Translations under genes and position numbers: made by a program
Shown: one piece after another, positions 33,603 through 41,767 of the stretch
How positions within the stretch are numbered: position 1 is the stretch's first letter
Layout: each line of letters opens with the position of its first letter
Notes under the pieces: model-generated
Told to the model about the DNA's origin: nothing
The model's input: only the letters and a program-made list of their open reading frames with translations
Database searches by the model: none
From: Acidobacteriota bacterium
Lineage (GTDB): Bacteria; Acidobacteriota; Thermoanaerobaculia; Thermoanaerobaculales; Thermoanaerobaculaceae
Assembly (NCBI GenBank): GCA_016213675.1
Contig: JACQZW010000050.1
Span: 30,216-94,215 of the forward strand
Length of the DNA: 64,000 nucleotides
Reading direction: 5' to 3'

Positions 33603-35494
33603 GAGGGGCACCCTTCGGGCACGAACGGATGCGGGGTGTGACCGATGGCCTTGAAGGCATCGTACGTCGACTGCTGTTCGGTAAGTGCCTCACCGCACTT
33701 CCCGCAGGCGGAATAGAGGTCGAACGCGGCCATCAACCCGAGCTCGACCAGGTCGTTCCATCCTGCAGTTGAGTACGCGTACTGGGTCAGCGTACGGAAG
33801 AGAATCCTGCTCGACTTAGTCAGTCCCAGTGCGCCCACCGTCGTCGAACACCCAGAGAAACTGTTTTGCGGCGGGCGATTACAGACGTCGTTTCGTCCCC
33901 CGACATCCAACAGCCTGAATGCCACACCGATCCGGTTCCCACTGCCATGGGGCTCCTGGTTCGCCGACGCGGGGTCGTCCGCATGGAAGCTCAATCCCCC
34001 GTCGCCGTCGTCGCTGTCGACCCATCGCGCTGCGGCTCCGTTGTCCTCACCCATCCGCCACTCGGCCTGCTCGGAACCGCTCCCGGCGGGTTGGCGATGC
34101 CACTCGGTGGCGTAGCCGATGAAGTCGGCAAAACCCTCGTGGAGCTGAGCGCCCACAGGGTCGTTTCGATCGAACTTGGCCGTCGTGAAAATGACTCCGT
34201 GCCCCCATTCGTGCGCGACCATGTCGAGGCACGACGAATACAGGTAGGGCCGGCTGCCATTCGGCCCGAGGTTGACGCTGTTCGGAGGGTTCCACGCGGT
34301 CTCAGGAACCATAAAGCATGGGAAGTCGGGGCCACCACAGACCCAACTGTTCAGCACGACCTTCGCCTCACCGCCCGATCCGTCCCAACTGAACCGACCG
34401 AGCTTCGACTTCAAGACGTACATCGTGTCGCGGGTGAACTTGATCGCGTCCGCGGCAGCCCGGCCCGGGAGAAACGCCTCCTCGGTCCAGTTGTCGTAGG
34501 TCACGGTCCCCGAGACAGTCTTCACCGGCAGGATGCCGTGCCACTTGGAGGGGCACATGTACGTCGAGAATCCAGGGTCGTTTTCCTTGATCGAGAAGAA
34601 CACTTGGATGTCAGGGTAGGTCACCCCGTCGCCGGGCCAGCTTGCCTCGTGGGTGAAGGTGGGCAACCGGTCGTTGGCGAGCGTGGCCTTGATCGAGCGG
34701 TTGGGAATAGCCTGGTTCTGCGGCTCGCCCGTCGCCGAGGCCTGGATCGTAGTCGAGGGGTTGCAGGTCCCATCGAGCACCGCCCGCACCACGGAGACGA
34801 CCTCCCCCGTCACGGCATCCAGCGCGGCGACGTACGGGATGCCGTCGTCGTCCGACACCTCGAGCTGCCAGGTGGGGCGGAACGTCCGGCCGTCGCCGGC
34901 GCTCGCGAGGAGCAGCGAGGCGCGGCCCGACGCGGTCATGCGCGCCGCCCAGGCGGGATAGTCGCGGACGATGAGCCCGTCCCGGGTCGCAAGGGCCGGC
35001 AGGCCGACGGCGAATGCCTGCGCCGCGGTCGTGATCGTCGGCAGCACGGGGACGACGGCGTCGCGGTACTGCGTCCCGAAGACGGCGCGCAGCGAGCCGT
35101 CGGTACGCAGGTGGATCCCGACTTCGCTGCCGGCCAGCTCGAGGCCGTCACGCAAGTACGCGGGCTCGAGACCGGCGGCGAGCGCCGCCGACGGGACGAG
35201 GACCTGGCGGTAGAACGAGTGTGTCATGCCGAGGTCGTCGGTCTCCTGGCGGATCAGCTTCCAGACCATCTCGCCGTCGTGCACCTGCATCGGCACGGAG
35301 CCGACCGACGCGATGCCCTGGCCGACCAGGGAGGTGGTGAAGGTGACGTTGTGCTGGGCGCCGCTGTACTTGACGAGCTCCGCGCCGGTGGCTGCCGGCT
35401 GGCGCTCAAGCGCCATGGCGGCAGAGGCGGCAATGAGCAGCGCTAGGAGAAGGAGGAGATGGATGGATGGATGGATGGAGTGACTGCTTCTCAC
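33593..35494 (-). CDS. Secreted M4 (thermolysin-type) metallopeptidase with FTP propeptide, possibly phase-variable start
   Basis: A protein of 633 residues as drawn from a GTG. The signal peptide (LLLLLALLIAASAAMA) is followed by a propeptide region (about 35-230) with FTP/PepSY features. The catalytic domain has zinc motif MVAHEWGHGV (HExxH), third ligand Glu in HEGFADFIG, and EPHGSGNRIGVAFRLL, which corresponds to the catalytic-His region. It ends in a Cys-containing tail (GCPSCP). The GTG lacks a Shine-Dalgarno. An ATG at 35511-35513 has a perfect AAGGAG site but is out of frame by one base, and a five-unit tetranucleotide repeat lies between it and the gene body. Loss of one unit would restore the frame. 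A TTGACA promoter lies upstream. Confidence 0.85.
   Translation of the reverse strand: MRSSHSIHPSIHLLLLLALLIAASAAMALERQPAATGAELVKYSGAQHNVTFTTSLVGQGIASVGSVPMQVHDGEMVWKLIRQETDDLGMTHSFYRQVLVPSAALAAGLEPAYLRDGLELAGSEVGIHLRTDGSLRAVFGTQYRDAVVPVLPTITTAAQAFAVGLPALATRDGLIVRDYPAWAARMTASGRASLLLASAGDGRTFRPTWQLEVSDDDGIPYVAALDAVTGEVVSVVRAVLDGTCNPSTTIQASATGEPQNQAIPNRSIKATLANDRLPTFTHEASWPGDGVTYPDIQVFFSIKENDPGFSTYMCPSKWHGILPVKTVSGTVTYDNWTEEAFLPGRAAADAIKFTRDTMYVLKSKLGRFSWDGSGGEAKVVLNSWVCGGPDFPCFMVPETAWNPPNSVNLGPNGSRPYLYSSCLDMVAHEWGHGVIFTTAKFDRNDPVGAQLHEGFADFIGYATEWHRQPAGSGSEQAEWRMGEDNGAAARWVDSDDGDGGLSFHADDPASANQEPHGSGNRIGVAFRLLDVGGRNDVCNRPPQNSFSGCSTTVGALGLTKSSRILFRTLTQYAYSTAGWNDLVELGLMAAFDLYSACGKCGEALTEQQSTYDAFKAIGHTPHPFVPEGCPSCP
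35458..35479. repeat. Tetranucleotide repeat (GATG)5 within the peptidase signal sequence
   Basis: Five exact GATG units plus GA (ATCC/CATC on the coding strand). It encodes the SIHPSIH stretch of the signal peptide. The unit length is not a multiple of three, so gain or loss of a unit shifts the reading frame. Confidence 0.9.
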
Positions 35495-35678
35495 TGGGAC
35501 GCTGGTGTCGCATTGTCGAGCTCCTTATTGGGTGTTCCGGTCCAGGCTCGCCCATTGGTGGCTCGCCGGCCGTTGCTGCAAACCCGCTCCACACCTCGCT
35601 ACACGATGAAATCAGCACCCGACATGAGCTTCATGCACCCGTCTCGATTTCGTTCCTCCTTTCGTCTCGCGGTCGTGT
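35495..35678 (-). other. Long 5' leader of the M4 peptidase gene
   Basis: The region is non-coding and less GC-rich than its surroundings. From the predicted start site near 35679 it forms a leader of about 165-185 nt. It contains AAGGAG 7 bases before the ATG at 35513. I see no known riboswitch. A tiny open frame beginning MKLMSGADF lies inside it, without a close ribosome-binding site. The rest of the gap up to 35901 holds the promoter and a dispersed repeat. Confidence 0.45.
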
Positions 35679-35685
35679 ACCCACA

Positions 35686-35714
35686 GACTTACGCCCCAGA
35701 GCAAGCCGTGTCAA
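35686..35714 (-). promoter_or_regulatory. Sigma-70-type promoter of the M4 peptidase (TTGACA-N17-TAAGTC)
   Basis: On the minus strand a perfect TTGACA (35709-35714) is separated by 17 bases from TAAGTC (35686-35691). This is one of the best -35 matches in the window. Confidence 0.6.
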
Positions 35715-35785
35715 GCGTGGCTCGGGGCCACGATGTGCGCCGGCTCACCACCCGGCGCGACGCTGCCATCGCCCTCCAAACACGC

Positions 35786-35829
35786 CGAAATTGCTTGGCG
35801 AGCTGCGCTCGCTCGGAATGACGGGTTGG
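35786..35829. repeat. Candidate dispersed repeat of the GTCATTCCGAGCG type
   Basis: The minus strand reads CCGTCATTCCGAGCGAGCGC and continues AGCTCGCCAAGCAATTTCGG. This resembles a dispersed intergenic element (GTCATTC-C/T-GAGCG...) that I recall from several bacterial phyla. Only one copy is in the window, so the repeat status rests on recall. Confidence 0.35.
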
Positions 35830-35901
35830 TCGGTGCTCTGGGGAGCATGGGACGGCTTGACCGGGCCGTGCTCGGCGCGGGACGGTGGGCGGCGGCGGGG
35901 G

Positions 35902-36312
35902 CTACTCGACCCGGGTGCGGCGGGCGAGGTCGTTCGCGTAGCCGGCGCGCTCGTGGGCATCCTCGATGGCGGTGACGAGGTCGTCGACCGGGCACGGCTT
36001 GAGCAGGTAGTCGGTGGCGCCTCGGCACATCGCCTCCCGCGCGGAGTCGAGTTCGGCGTGGGCCGAGAGCAGCAGCACCGGGGTGTGGGCGTCGCGGCTG
36101 CGGATCGCCTCGAGCGTCGCGACCCCGTCCATGCGCGGCATCTTGAGGTCGAGGACGATGACGTCGAACGTCTCGGCGTGGGCTGCCTCGACGGCAGCGT
36201 GGCCGTCGTAGGCGGTGCGCACCGTCATGCCGCGCCGGCCCAGCACCTTGGCCAGCGCGTCGATGTAGGTGTGCTCGTCGTCGACCAGCAGCACGCGAAC
36301 GGGCGTCGTCAT
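35902..36312 (-). CDS. Orphan single-domain response regulator
   Basis: A protein of 136 residues. The ATG at 36312 is chosen because GGGAGAGGGG immediately precedes it. The receiver is intact: LLVDDEHTY, phospho-Asp in IVLDLKMPR, Ser in LLLSAHA and Lys in LLKPCPVDDL. It has no output domain. The signature LAKVLGRRG...LLKPxPxDxL groups it with the two receivers beside the cache-domain kinase about 8-10 kb away, so it may serve the same pathway. No kinase is adjacent. Heptamer repeats lie just upstream. Confidence 0.9.
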   Translation of the reverse strand: MTTPVRVLLVDDEHTYIDALAKVLGRRGMTVRTAYDGHAAVEAAHAETFDVIVLDLKMPRMDGVATLEAIRSRDAHTPVLLLSAHAELDSAREAMCRGATDYLLKPCPVDDLVTAIEDAHERAGYANDLARRTRVE

Positions 36313-36363
36313 CCCCTCTCCCGGTAGCGAGGGTAGCGCTCCAGGGCTGCGCCAGCAAGACTG

Positions 36364-36412
36364 GAACGGGGACAGGGAACAGGGGACAGAGCCGCCCACC
36401 TCCCACCTCCAC
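36364..36412. repeat. Tandem heptamer repeat (GACAGGG then CCTCCCA type, 7 units)
   Basis: Four units related to GACAGGG are followed in the same 7-base phase by three units related to CCTCCCA. The array lies in the gap between the orphan receiver gene and the GGDEF gene. Confidence 0.7.
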
Positions 36413-36461
36413 CCGGGCCAGCCGCGCTGCGGCGGTCATGGTGCGGAGGGCAGCGGGCGGG

Positions 36462-38492
36462 TCAGTCGGGCTGGTGGGGCCGGGCGGCGAGGGCGGCGAG
36501 GCGGGAGGCCGCCGCGAGGACCGCGTCCTCGGCGAGCGGCTTGTCGAGGAAGACGTCCGCGCCGAACGCCGACGCCCCCTCGCGGAGCTTCTCGCCGGAC
36601 TTGGCCACCGTCATCAGGGCCACCGGGATGCCCGCGAGGGCGGCGTCGCCCTTGATCCGCCGGCACAGCTCGAAGCCGTCGAGGCCGGGCAGCACGACGT
36701 CGGAGATGACGTACGCCGGCCGCTCGCGGACTACCAACTCGAGGGCGGCGAGGCCGTTGTGGGCGACCAGAACGCGCACCCCGGTCGGCGCCAGGATCGA
36801 CTCGAGCAGGCGGGTGACGCCCGGCTCGCCGTCGACCACCAGCACCGTGGTGTCGGCGGCCGGCGGCCGGGCCGCCACGACCCGGTCGCGCCCCGCCCGC
36901 TTGGCCTCGTAGAGCGCCCGGTCGGCGGCCGCGACGAGGGCGACGTCGTCGGCGAACTGCGGGTAGGTCGCGACACCGGCCGACAACGTGAGGGCGACCG
37001 GCGCCCCGCCGAAGCGGTGGACGAGGCCGGCGAACGCCTCGCGGATGCCGTCGAGCACCCGCGTCGCGGCCGCGGCGTCGGCCTCCGGGAGGACGATCGC
37101 GAACTCCTCGCCGCCGTAGCGGCCGATCAGGTCGGTCTTGCGCAGGCGCTGGCGGAGCAGCCGGGCCACCGAGCGCAGCACCTCGTCGCCGGCGAGGTGT
37201 CCGTGGGCGTCGTTGACCTTCTTGAAGCGGTCGAGGTCGATCATCGCGAAGGCGACCGGCAGGCCGTGACGCCGCGCGCGGAGCACCTCGGCGCGCAGGC
37301 TCTCCTTGATGTGGGTGTGGCTGTACAGGCCGGTCAGGCTGTCCCGGGACATCATCGCGCGCAGCCTCCGAAAACGGCGGAGCCGCGCGCTCACCGCCTC
37401 GACCAGGTGGGCCGGGTCGATGGGCTTGGTGAGGAAGTCGTCGCCGCCGCGCTGAATCGCCGCCATCTGGCGGCGGATGTCCTGCTCGACGGAGAGGTAG
37501 ACGATGGGCACCGCGAGGTAGTCGTCGAGCTGGCGGATGACCGCGGCCAACTCGAGCCCCGAGCAGGTCGGCATGTAGAGGTCCATGAGAATCAGCTCCG
37601 GGCGGAAGTCGGCGAGCGCCGGCAGGACCGCGAGCGGGTCGGGCGCGACCTGCACGACGATCCCGGCGCTCGCCAGCACGCCGGCGTAGTGAGCGGCGAG
37701 TGAGGCGTCGTCCTCGACCACGAGGACCCGGAACGCCTCGCCGTCGGCGCGGTGGACGATGGCGTCGAGCCGGCTGACCAGCGAGACGAGGTCGACCGGA
37801 CGCGTCAGGAACCCCGCGGCGCCGGCGCGGGCGGCGGCGAGCCGCGCCGTCATGTCGCCGTGCGACGCCAGGCAAACCAGCGGCACGCCGTGCAGCGCGT
37901 CGGGCCAGCCCGGCCGCGGGGCGTCGCCGTCGACGACCGCGTCGAGGTCGGCCAGCACCGCCACGACCCGCTCCCGGCGCGCCGCCGCGACGATCTCGTC
38001 GACGCCGGCGACCCGCTCCACGCGGTAGGAGAAGTAGGCGAGCTGCGCGGTCAGCTCCTTCGTCGTCTCGGCGTCGCCATCGAGCAGGAGGACCAGATCG
38101 GCCTCGGCCGCCGCCCGTTCAGGCTCAGGCGCCCGGGCCGGTTCGACCCTCACCCCGGCCGCCGCCTCGCCCACCCGGCGCAGGTGCGAGGCGAGCTCGG
38201 CGAGCGTCCCGGCGCCGCGCTTCCGGGTGCCCTCGACCGCCTCGCGAAGGATCCCCTCGAGGCCCCTGGCCGCCTCGCTCACCTCGGCGATGCCGAAGGT
38301 GGCCGCCGCGCCGGTCAGGCTGTGGACCCGCCGGTGGAAGGTGTGCAGTGCGTCGTCGGCCCACGCCTCGCGCTCGAGGCGGTGGAGCAACTCCTCCAGC
38401 TCGCGCAGGCGGTCGCCGAGCTGGCGGACGAACTCCGCGCCCATCGCGGCGAGCTGCCGGCGGAACGCCTCGCGGGCGGTCTCAGACGCCAT
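36462..38492 (-). CDS. Hpt / three-receiver / GGDEF diguanylate cyclase
   Basis: A protein of 676 residues. The Hpt domain at about 1-115 has its phospho-His in RRVHSLTGAAATFG. Receiver 1 (about 130-245) is degenerate, with Asp in LADLDAV but Arg in place of Lys (TRPVD). Receiver 2 (about 250-370) is intact (VVEDD, LMDLYMP, LTKPID). The GGDEF domain (about 385-545) has an active GGEEF, preceded five residues earlier by RKTD, the inhibitory c-di-GMP site. Receiver 3 (about 550-670) has SDVVLPG and LDKPLA. It can receive phosphate and make c-di-GMP. Its start overlaps the upstream receiver gene by 11 bases. Confidence 0.92.
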   Translation of the reverse strand: MASETAREAFRRQLAAMGAEFVRQLGDRLRELEELLHRLEREAWADDALHTFHRRVHSLTGAAATFGIAEVSEAARGLEGILREAVEGTRKRGAGTLAELASHLRRVGEAAAGVRVEPARAPEPERAAAEADLVLLLDGDAETTKELTAQLAYFSYRVERVAGVDEIVAAARRERVVAVLADLDAVVDGDAPRPGWPDALHGVPLVCLASHGDMTARLAAARAGAAGFLTRPVDLVSLVSRLDAIVHRADGEAFRVLVVEDDASLAAHYAGVLASAGIVVQVAPDPLAVLPALADFRPELILMDLYMPTCSGLELAAVIRQLDDYLAVPIVYLSVEQDIRRQMAAIQRGGDDFLTKPIDPAHLVEAVSARLRRFRRLRAMMSRDSLTGLYSHTHIKESLRAEVLRARRHGLPVAFAMIDLDRFKKVNDAHGHLAGDEVLRSVARLLRQRLRKTDLIGRYGGEEFAIVLPEADAAAATRVLDGIREAFAGLVHRFGGAPVALTLSAGVATYPQFADDVALVAAADRALYEAKRAGRDRVVAARPPAADTTVLVVDGEPGVTRLLESILAPTGVRVLVAHNGLAALELVVRERPAYVISDVVLPGLDGFELCRRIKGDAALAGIPVALMTVAKSGEKLREGASAFGADVFLDKPLAEDAVLAAASRLAALAARPHQPD

Positions 38493-38874
38493 GGTGGGCG
38501 CGCCACACGGCCTGCACGGCCTCCGCGAGCGTCATCGGATCGAACGGCTTGGCGATCACCCCGATGGCACCCAGCGCCTCGAACCTGGCGACCTCCTCCG
38601 GCTCGACCTTGGCGGTCATGAACGCGACCGGCGGGACGGTCTCGCCGCAGCGCTCCTTCATCGCCGCCAGCGTCGCCGGGCCGTCCATCCCGGGCATCAT
38701 CACGTCGAGGAGGACGAGCTGCGCCGCCGACGAGGACGCCCGGGCCACCGCCTCGGGCCCCGAGGCGCAGGTCTCGACGGCGAAGCCGCCGAGGCTCTCG
38801 AGCGCCATCGCGGTGACCGTCCGGATGTCGGCCTCGTCGTCGACCAGCAGGATCCTCTCCAGCTTCACCGTCAC
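38482..38874 (-). CDS. Single-domain response regulator of the phosphorelay
   Basis: A protein of 130 residues from a GTG that overlaps the hybrid kinase's TGA (GTGA). Receiver residues are intact: LLVDDEADI, phospho-Asp in VLLDVMMPG, Thr in FMTAK and Lys in IAKPFD. It overlaps the GGDEF gene's start by 11 bases downstream. Kinase, receiver and Hpt/GGDEF protein are therefore translationally chained. This receiver could shuttle phosphate from the kinase to the Hpt domain (inference). Confidence 0.9.
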   Translation of the reverse strand: MTVKLERILLVDDEADIRTVTAMALESLGGFAVETCASGPEAVARASSSAAQLVLLDVMMPGMDGPATLAAMKERCGETVPPVAFMTAKVEPEEVARFEALGAIGVIAKPFDPMTLAEAVQAVWRAHHGV

Positions 38875-41204
38875 CCCCTCGCCCCGGCGCCGCGGCGCCG
38901 CGCGTCCTCGGCGATGACCCAGCGGATGGCGCCCAGGAGGTCCTCGTTGGAGGTGCGTGACTTGACCAGCGCCGCCGCGACGTGCGCCGAGGTGTCCTCC
39001 CCGGCGTCGTGCGCCGAGAACACCAGCACCGGCGTCGGCCTTCCCCCCGGCCGCGCGATCCACGGGATGAGGTCGGTCCCCCACCCGTCGGGGAGGTCGA
39101 GGTCGAGGAGCACGAGGTCGAACGCCTCGCGCTCGAGGGCCGTGCGCGCCTCGGCCAGGCTCGCGACGCGCACGACGTCGCCCACGCCCTCGAGCACCGC
39201 GGCGACGACCTCGACGACGTCCGGGTCGTCCTCGACGTGGAGGATGCGCCGCCGCGCCCCGTCCGCCGGCGCCGTCGCAAGGCCGGCCAGGGCGGCCCGC
39301 AGCCGGCCGGAGTCGATCGGCTTGCCCACCCAGTCGAGGACGCCGAAGCCGAGCGCGACGCCGTCGCGCCGGGCCTCCTCGGCGCGGCCGGAGACCACGA
39401 TCACCGGCGGCGCTTCGCCGACAGCGGCCTCGTGCAGCTCGCGCAGCAGCAGGAACCCGTCCTCGTCGGGGAGGGTGAGGTCGAGGGTGAGGCCGGCGAA
39501 GCGGTGGGCGGCCAGCGCCCGCCGGGCGTCGGCCGCGGTGCCGACCACCTCGGCGGCGAACCCCGCCTGCTCGACCATGATCCGCAGCACGTCGGCCACC
39601 TCCGGGTCGTCCTCGCACACCAGCAGCCGGGGGCGATCGCGGTCGGCGACCGGCAGCGCGTCGGCCGCCCCGGGCAGCGCCGGCAGCTCGAAGTAGAACG
39701 TCGTGCCGTCCCCGACCGCCGTCTCGAAGCCGATGTGCCCGCCGTGCTTCTCGATGATCGCCCTGGAGATCGCCAGGCCCAGGCCGGTCCCGCCCTTCTG
39801 CCGGGAGTCCGAGCCGTCGGCCTGGGCGAACCGCTCGAACAGGTGGCGGCGGAAACCCTCCGGGATCCCGGGCCCGCGGTCGCGCACCGCGACCCGCACC
39901 GTCTCCTCGCCGACGGTGACCGCCAGCGTCACCTCGCCGCCGCGCGGCGAGTACTTGGCGGCGTTGGACAGGAGGTTGGCGAGCACCTGCAGGAGGCGGT
40001 CGGCATCGCCGTTGACCGGTGCGACCGGCGGCGGCCCGGCGAGCGCGAAGGTGACGCCGAGCTGCTCGCCGTAGCCGTGGTTCGCCTCGATGGACTCGAC
40101 GACCAGCCGCCCGAGGTCCACCGGGGCGAAGTGGAACGCCAGCTTGCCGGCCTCGATCTTCTCGATGTCGAGGATGTCGTTGATCAGGCGGATCAGGCGC
40201 TCGCTGTTGGCCAGGGCGATCTGCACCAGCGAGGCGGCCTTCTCGCCGAGCGAGCCGGCGACGCCGCCGGCGAGCAGCCCGAGTGACCCGCGGATCGAGG
40301 TCAGCGGGGTACGCAGCTCGTGGCTGACCACGGCGAGGAACTCGTTCTTCATCCGCTCGACCTCGAGGCGGGCGCGGATGTCGACGATGTGGCTCATCAC
40401 CCACAGCCCCTGCTCGGTGCGGGCGTACGACAGGGCGATCTCGACAGGGATCTCGGTGCCGTCGCGGTGGCGGCCGGCCAGCTTCAGCTCGGACGTGATC
40501 GGCCGCGTGTGCGGGGCGCGGACGTACCCTGCCTGGAGCTCGCGGTGGCGGTCCCGCACCGACTCGGGGATGAGGACCTCGAGGGGCCGGCCGAGCAGCT
40601 CGTCCCGGGACCACCCGAACAGCGTCTCGCAGCGGGCGTTGACCAGGACGATCGTGCCCGTCTCGTCGACGATGACGATGGCCTCGGCGGCGTGCTCGAG
40701 CAGGGCGCGGAACTTCTCCTCCGACAACCGGAGGCGGTTCTCGCTGGCGGCCAGCGCATCCTCGGCGCGGCGGCGGGCGGTGACGTCCTCGGCGATCCCG
40801 TCGATCCGCACCGGCGTGCCGTCGGCGTCGCGCACCACCCGGGCGCGGTCGTGGATCCACCGCTCCTTGCCGTCGGGGCGGACGATGCGGTATTCGATCT
40901 CCAGCGCGCCGCGCTCGGGCAGCAGGGCGAACTCGGCCTGCATGCGACCGGCGTCTTCGGGGTGGACGATCCGCAGCCACAGGCCGGGGTCGGCGGCGAA
41001 TGCCTCGGCCGGACGGCCGAACACCCGCTCGACCGCGGGGCTCAGGTGGTGCAGCTCGAAGGTCGTGGGGTCCGCCGACCACAGGATCGCGTCGAGCGTC
41101 TCGAGGATCCCGTCGAGCCGCTCCATCGCGAGGCGCGGGCCGGCGTCCCCGCCGCCCGTCTCGTGCGCGGCCCGCCGATCCACCGGATCGTCCGGCGCGG
41201 TCAC
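38871..41204 (-). CDS. PAS hybrid histidine kinase with two C-terminal receivers
   Basis: A soluble protein of 777 residues. Two PAS units (about 30-155 and 165-285) are followed by HisKA with AVVSHELRTPLTSIRGSLG (phospho-His), HATPase with DRGPGIPEGF and QKGGTGLGLA, receiver 1 (about 520-640; VCEDD, TLDLTLPD, GKPID) and receiver 2 (about 655-770; HVEDD, LLDLDLPD). Receiver 2 has no Pro after its Lys (LVKSRT), so it may be atypical. The start is GTG after GGGAGGGGCGACG. It overlaps the next receiver gene by four bases. It is the input kinase of a c-di-GMP phosphorelay; the signal is unknown. Confidence 0.93.
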   Translation of the reverse strand: MTAPDDPVDRRAAHETGGGDAGPRLAMERLDGILETLDAILWSADPTTFELHHLSPAVERVFGRPAEAFAADPGLWLRIVHPEDAGRMQAEFALLPERGALEIEYRIVRPDGKERWIHDRARVVRDADGTPVRIDGIAEDVTARRRAEDALAASENRLRLSEEKFRALLEHAAEAIVIVDETGTIVLVNARCETLFGWSRDELLGRPLEVLIPESVRDRHRELQAGYVRAPHTRPITSELKLAGRHRDGTEIPVEIALSYARTEQGLWVMSHIVDIRARLEVERMKNEFLAVVSHELRTPLTSIRGSLGLLAGGVAGSLGEKAASLVQIALANSERLIRLINDILDIEKIEAGKLAFHFAPVDLGRLVVESIEANHGYGEQLGVTFALAGPPPVAPVNGDADRLLQVLANLLSNAAKYSPRGGEVTLAVTVGEETVRVAVRDRGPGIPEGFRRHLFERFAQADGSDSRQKGGTGLGLAISRAIIEKHGGHIGFETAVGDGTTFYFELPALPGAADALPVADRDRPRLLVCEDDPEVADVLRIMVEQAGFAAEVVGTAADARRALAAHRFAGLTLDLTLPDEDGFLLLRELHEAAVGEAPPVIVVSGRAEEARRDGVALGFGVLDWVGKPIDSGRLRAALAGLATAPADGARRRILHVEDDPDVVEVVAAVLEGVGDVVRVASLAEARTALEREAFDLVLLDLDLPDGWGTDLIPWIARPGGRPTPVLVFSAHDAGEDTSAHVAAALVKSRTSNEDLLGAIRWVIAEDARRRGAGARG

Positions 41205-41363
41205 CGTCGCCCCTCCCTGCGGCCACAGCCCACCTGGTTCATGAGACCCTCACTGTGCGGTACCTGTCCAGTCGTGCTTGGATCGCCGTCGCGGCCTCAT
41301 CTTCTCCGCGGGTTCAGCCCGCGTCAAGGCCTCGGCTCGGGCACGCGCCGGCGCCCGGCGCGC

Positions 41364-41393
41364 TTGTCTTTGCAGCCCCTTGTGTTGTAGACT
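41364..41393 (+). promoter_or_regulatory. Promoter of rpmE (TTGTCT-N18-TAGACT)
   Basis: The -35 is at 41364-41369 and the -10 at 41388-41393, 33 bases before the L31 start codon. A CTGGAGG ribosome-binding site follows. Confidence 0.5.
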
Positions 41394-41426
41394 GCCCGGC
41401 CCCTACGGGGGTGTCTGGAGGTTGCC

Positions 41427-41663
41427 ATGAAGCCGTCGATTCACCCCGCGTATCACGAGGTCGAGGTCCATTGCGCCTGCGGCGCCACGTGGAAGACGCA
41501 CTCGACGAAGAAGGACATCCGCCTCGAGATCTGCTCGTCGTGCCACCCGATGTACACCGGCAAGCAGAGGCTGATGGACTCGGCAGGGCGTGTGGAGCGC
41601 TTCAACCGGCGCTACGCCAAGGTCGAGAAGGTCGCGAAGGCCGAGAAGGCCGAGAAGGCCTAG
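41427..41663 (+). CDS. rpmE: 50S ribosomal protein L31, zinc-binding type
   Basis: A protein of 78 residues. It has the L31 opening ([22 protein letters not shown]) and the zinc cysteines in HCACG and ICSSCHP, so it is the zinc-containing (C+) paralogue. [24 protein letters not shown] is the conserved core. The C-terminal tail [14 protein letters not shown] comes from a short repeated DNA segment (AAGGCCGAG units). It has its own promoter and a strong downstream terminator, so it is a single-gene unit preceding prfA. Confidence 0.97.
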   Translation: MKPSIHPAYHEVEVHCACGATWKTHSTKKDIRLEICSSCHPMYTGKQRLMDSAGRVERFNRRYAKVEKVAKAEKAEKA

Positions 41664-41685
41664 CCACGGTTCCCGATCACCGACC

Positions 41686-41719
41686 GGCCGGGGAGCTCCC
41701 TCCCCGGCCGCTGCTTTTT
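41686..41719 (+). terminator. Intrinsic terminator of rpmE
   Basis: A perfect 10-bp stem GGCCGGGGAG/CTCCCCGGCC with a 4-base loop is followed by GCTGC and a run of five T. Confidence 0.85.
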
Positions 41720-41732
41720 CGCGCCCTGCAGG

Positions 41733-41761
41733 TTGTCGGAAAGAGCTGTGAAAGGTAGGCT
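41733..41761 (+). promoter_or_regulatory. Promoter of prfA (TTGTCG-N17-TAGGCT), leaderless type
   Basis: The -35 is at 41733-41738, followed by a 17-base spacer and the -10 at 41756-41761. The GTG start comes only 6 bases later, so transcription should begin at or next to the start codon. It is the best-supported member of the leaderless set. Confidence 0.6.
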
Positions 41762-41767
41762 TGTCCC

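Noticed and set aside
35495..35901. A tRNA or structured RNA in the longest intergenic gap
   Set aside because: No T-loop, anticodon arm or CCA-type pattern was found on either strand; promoter and leader elements explain part of the region.
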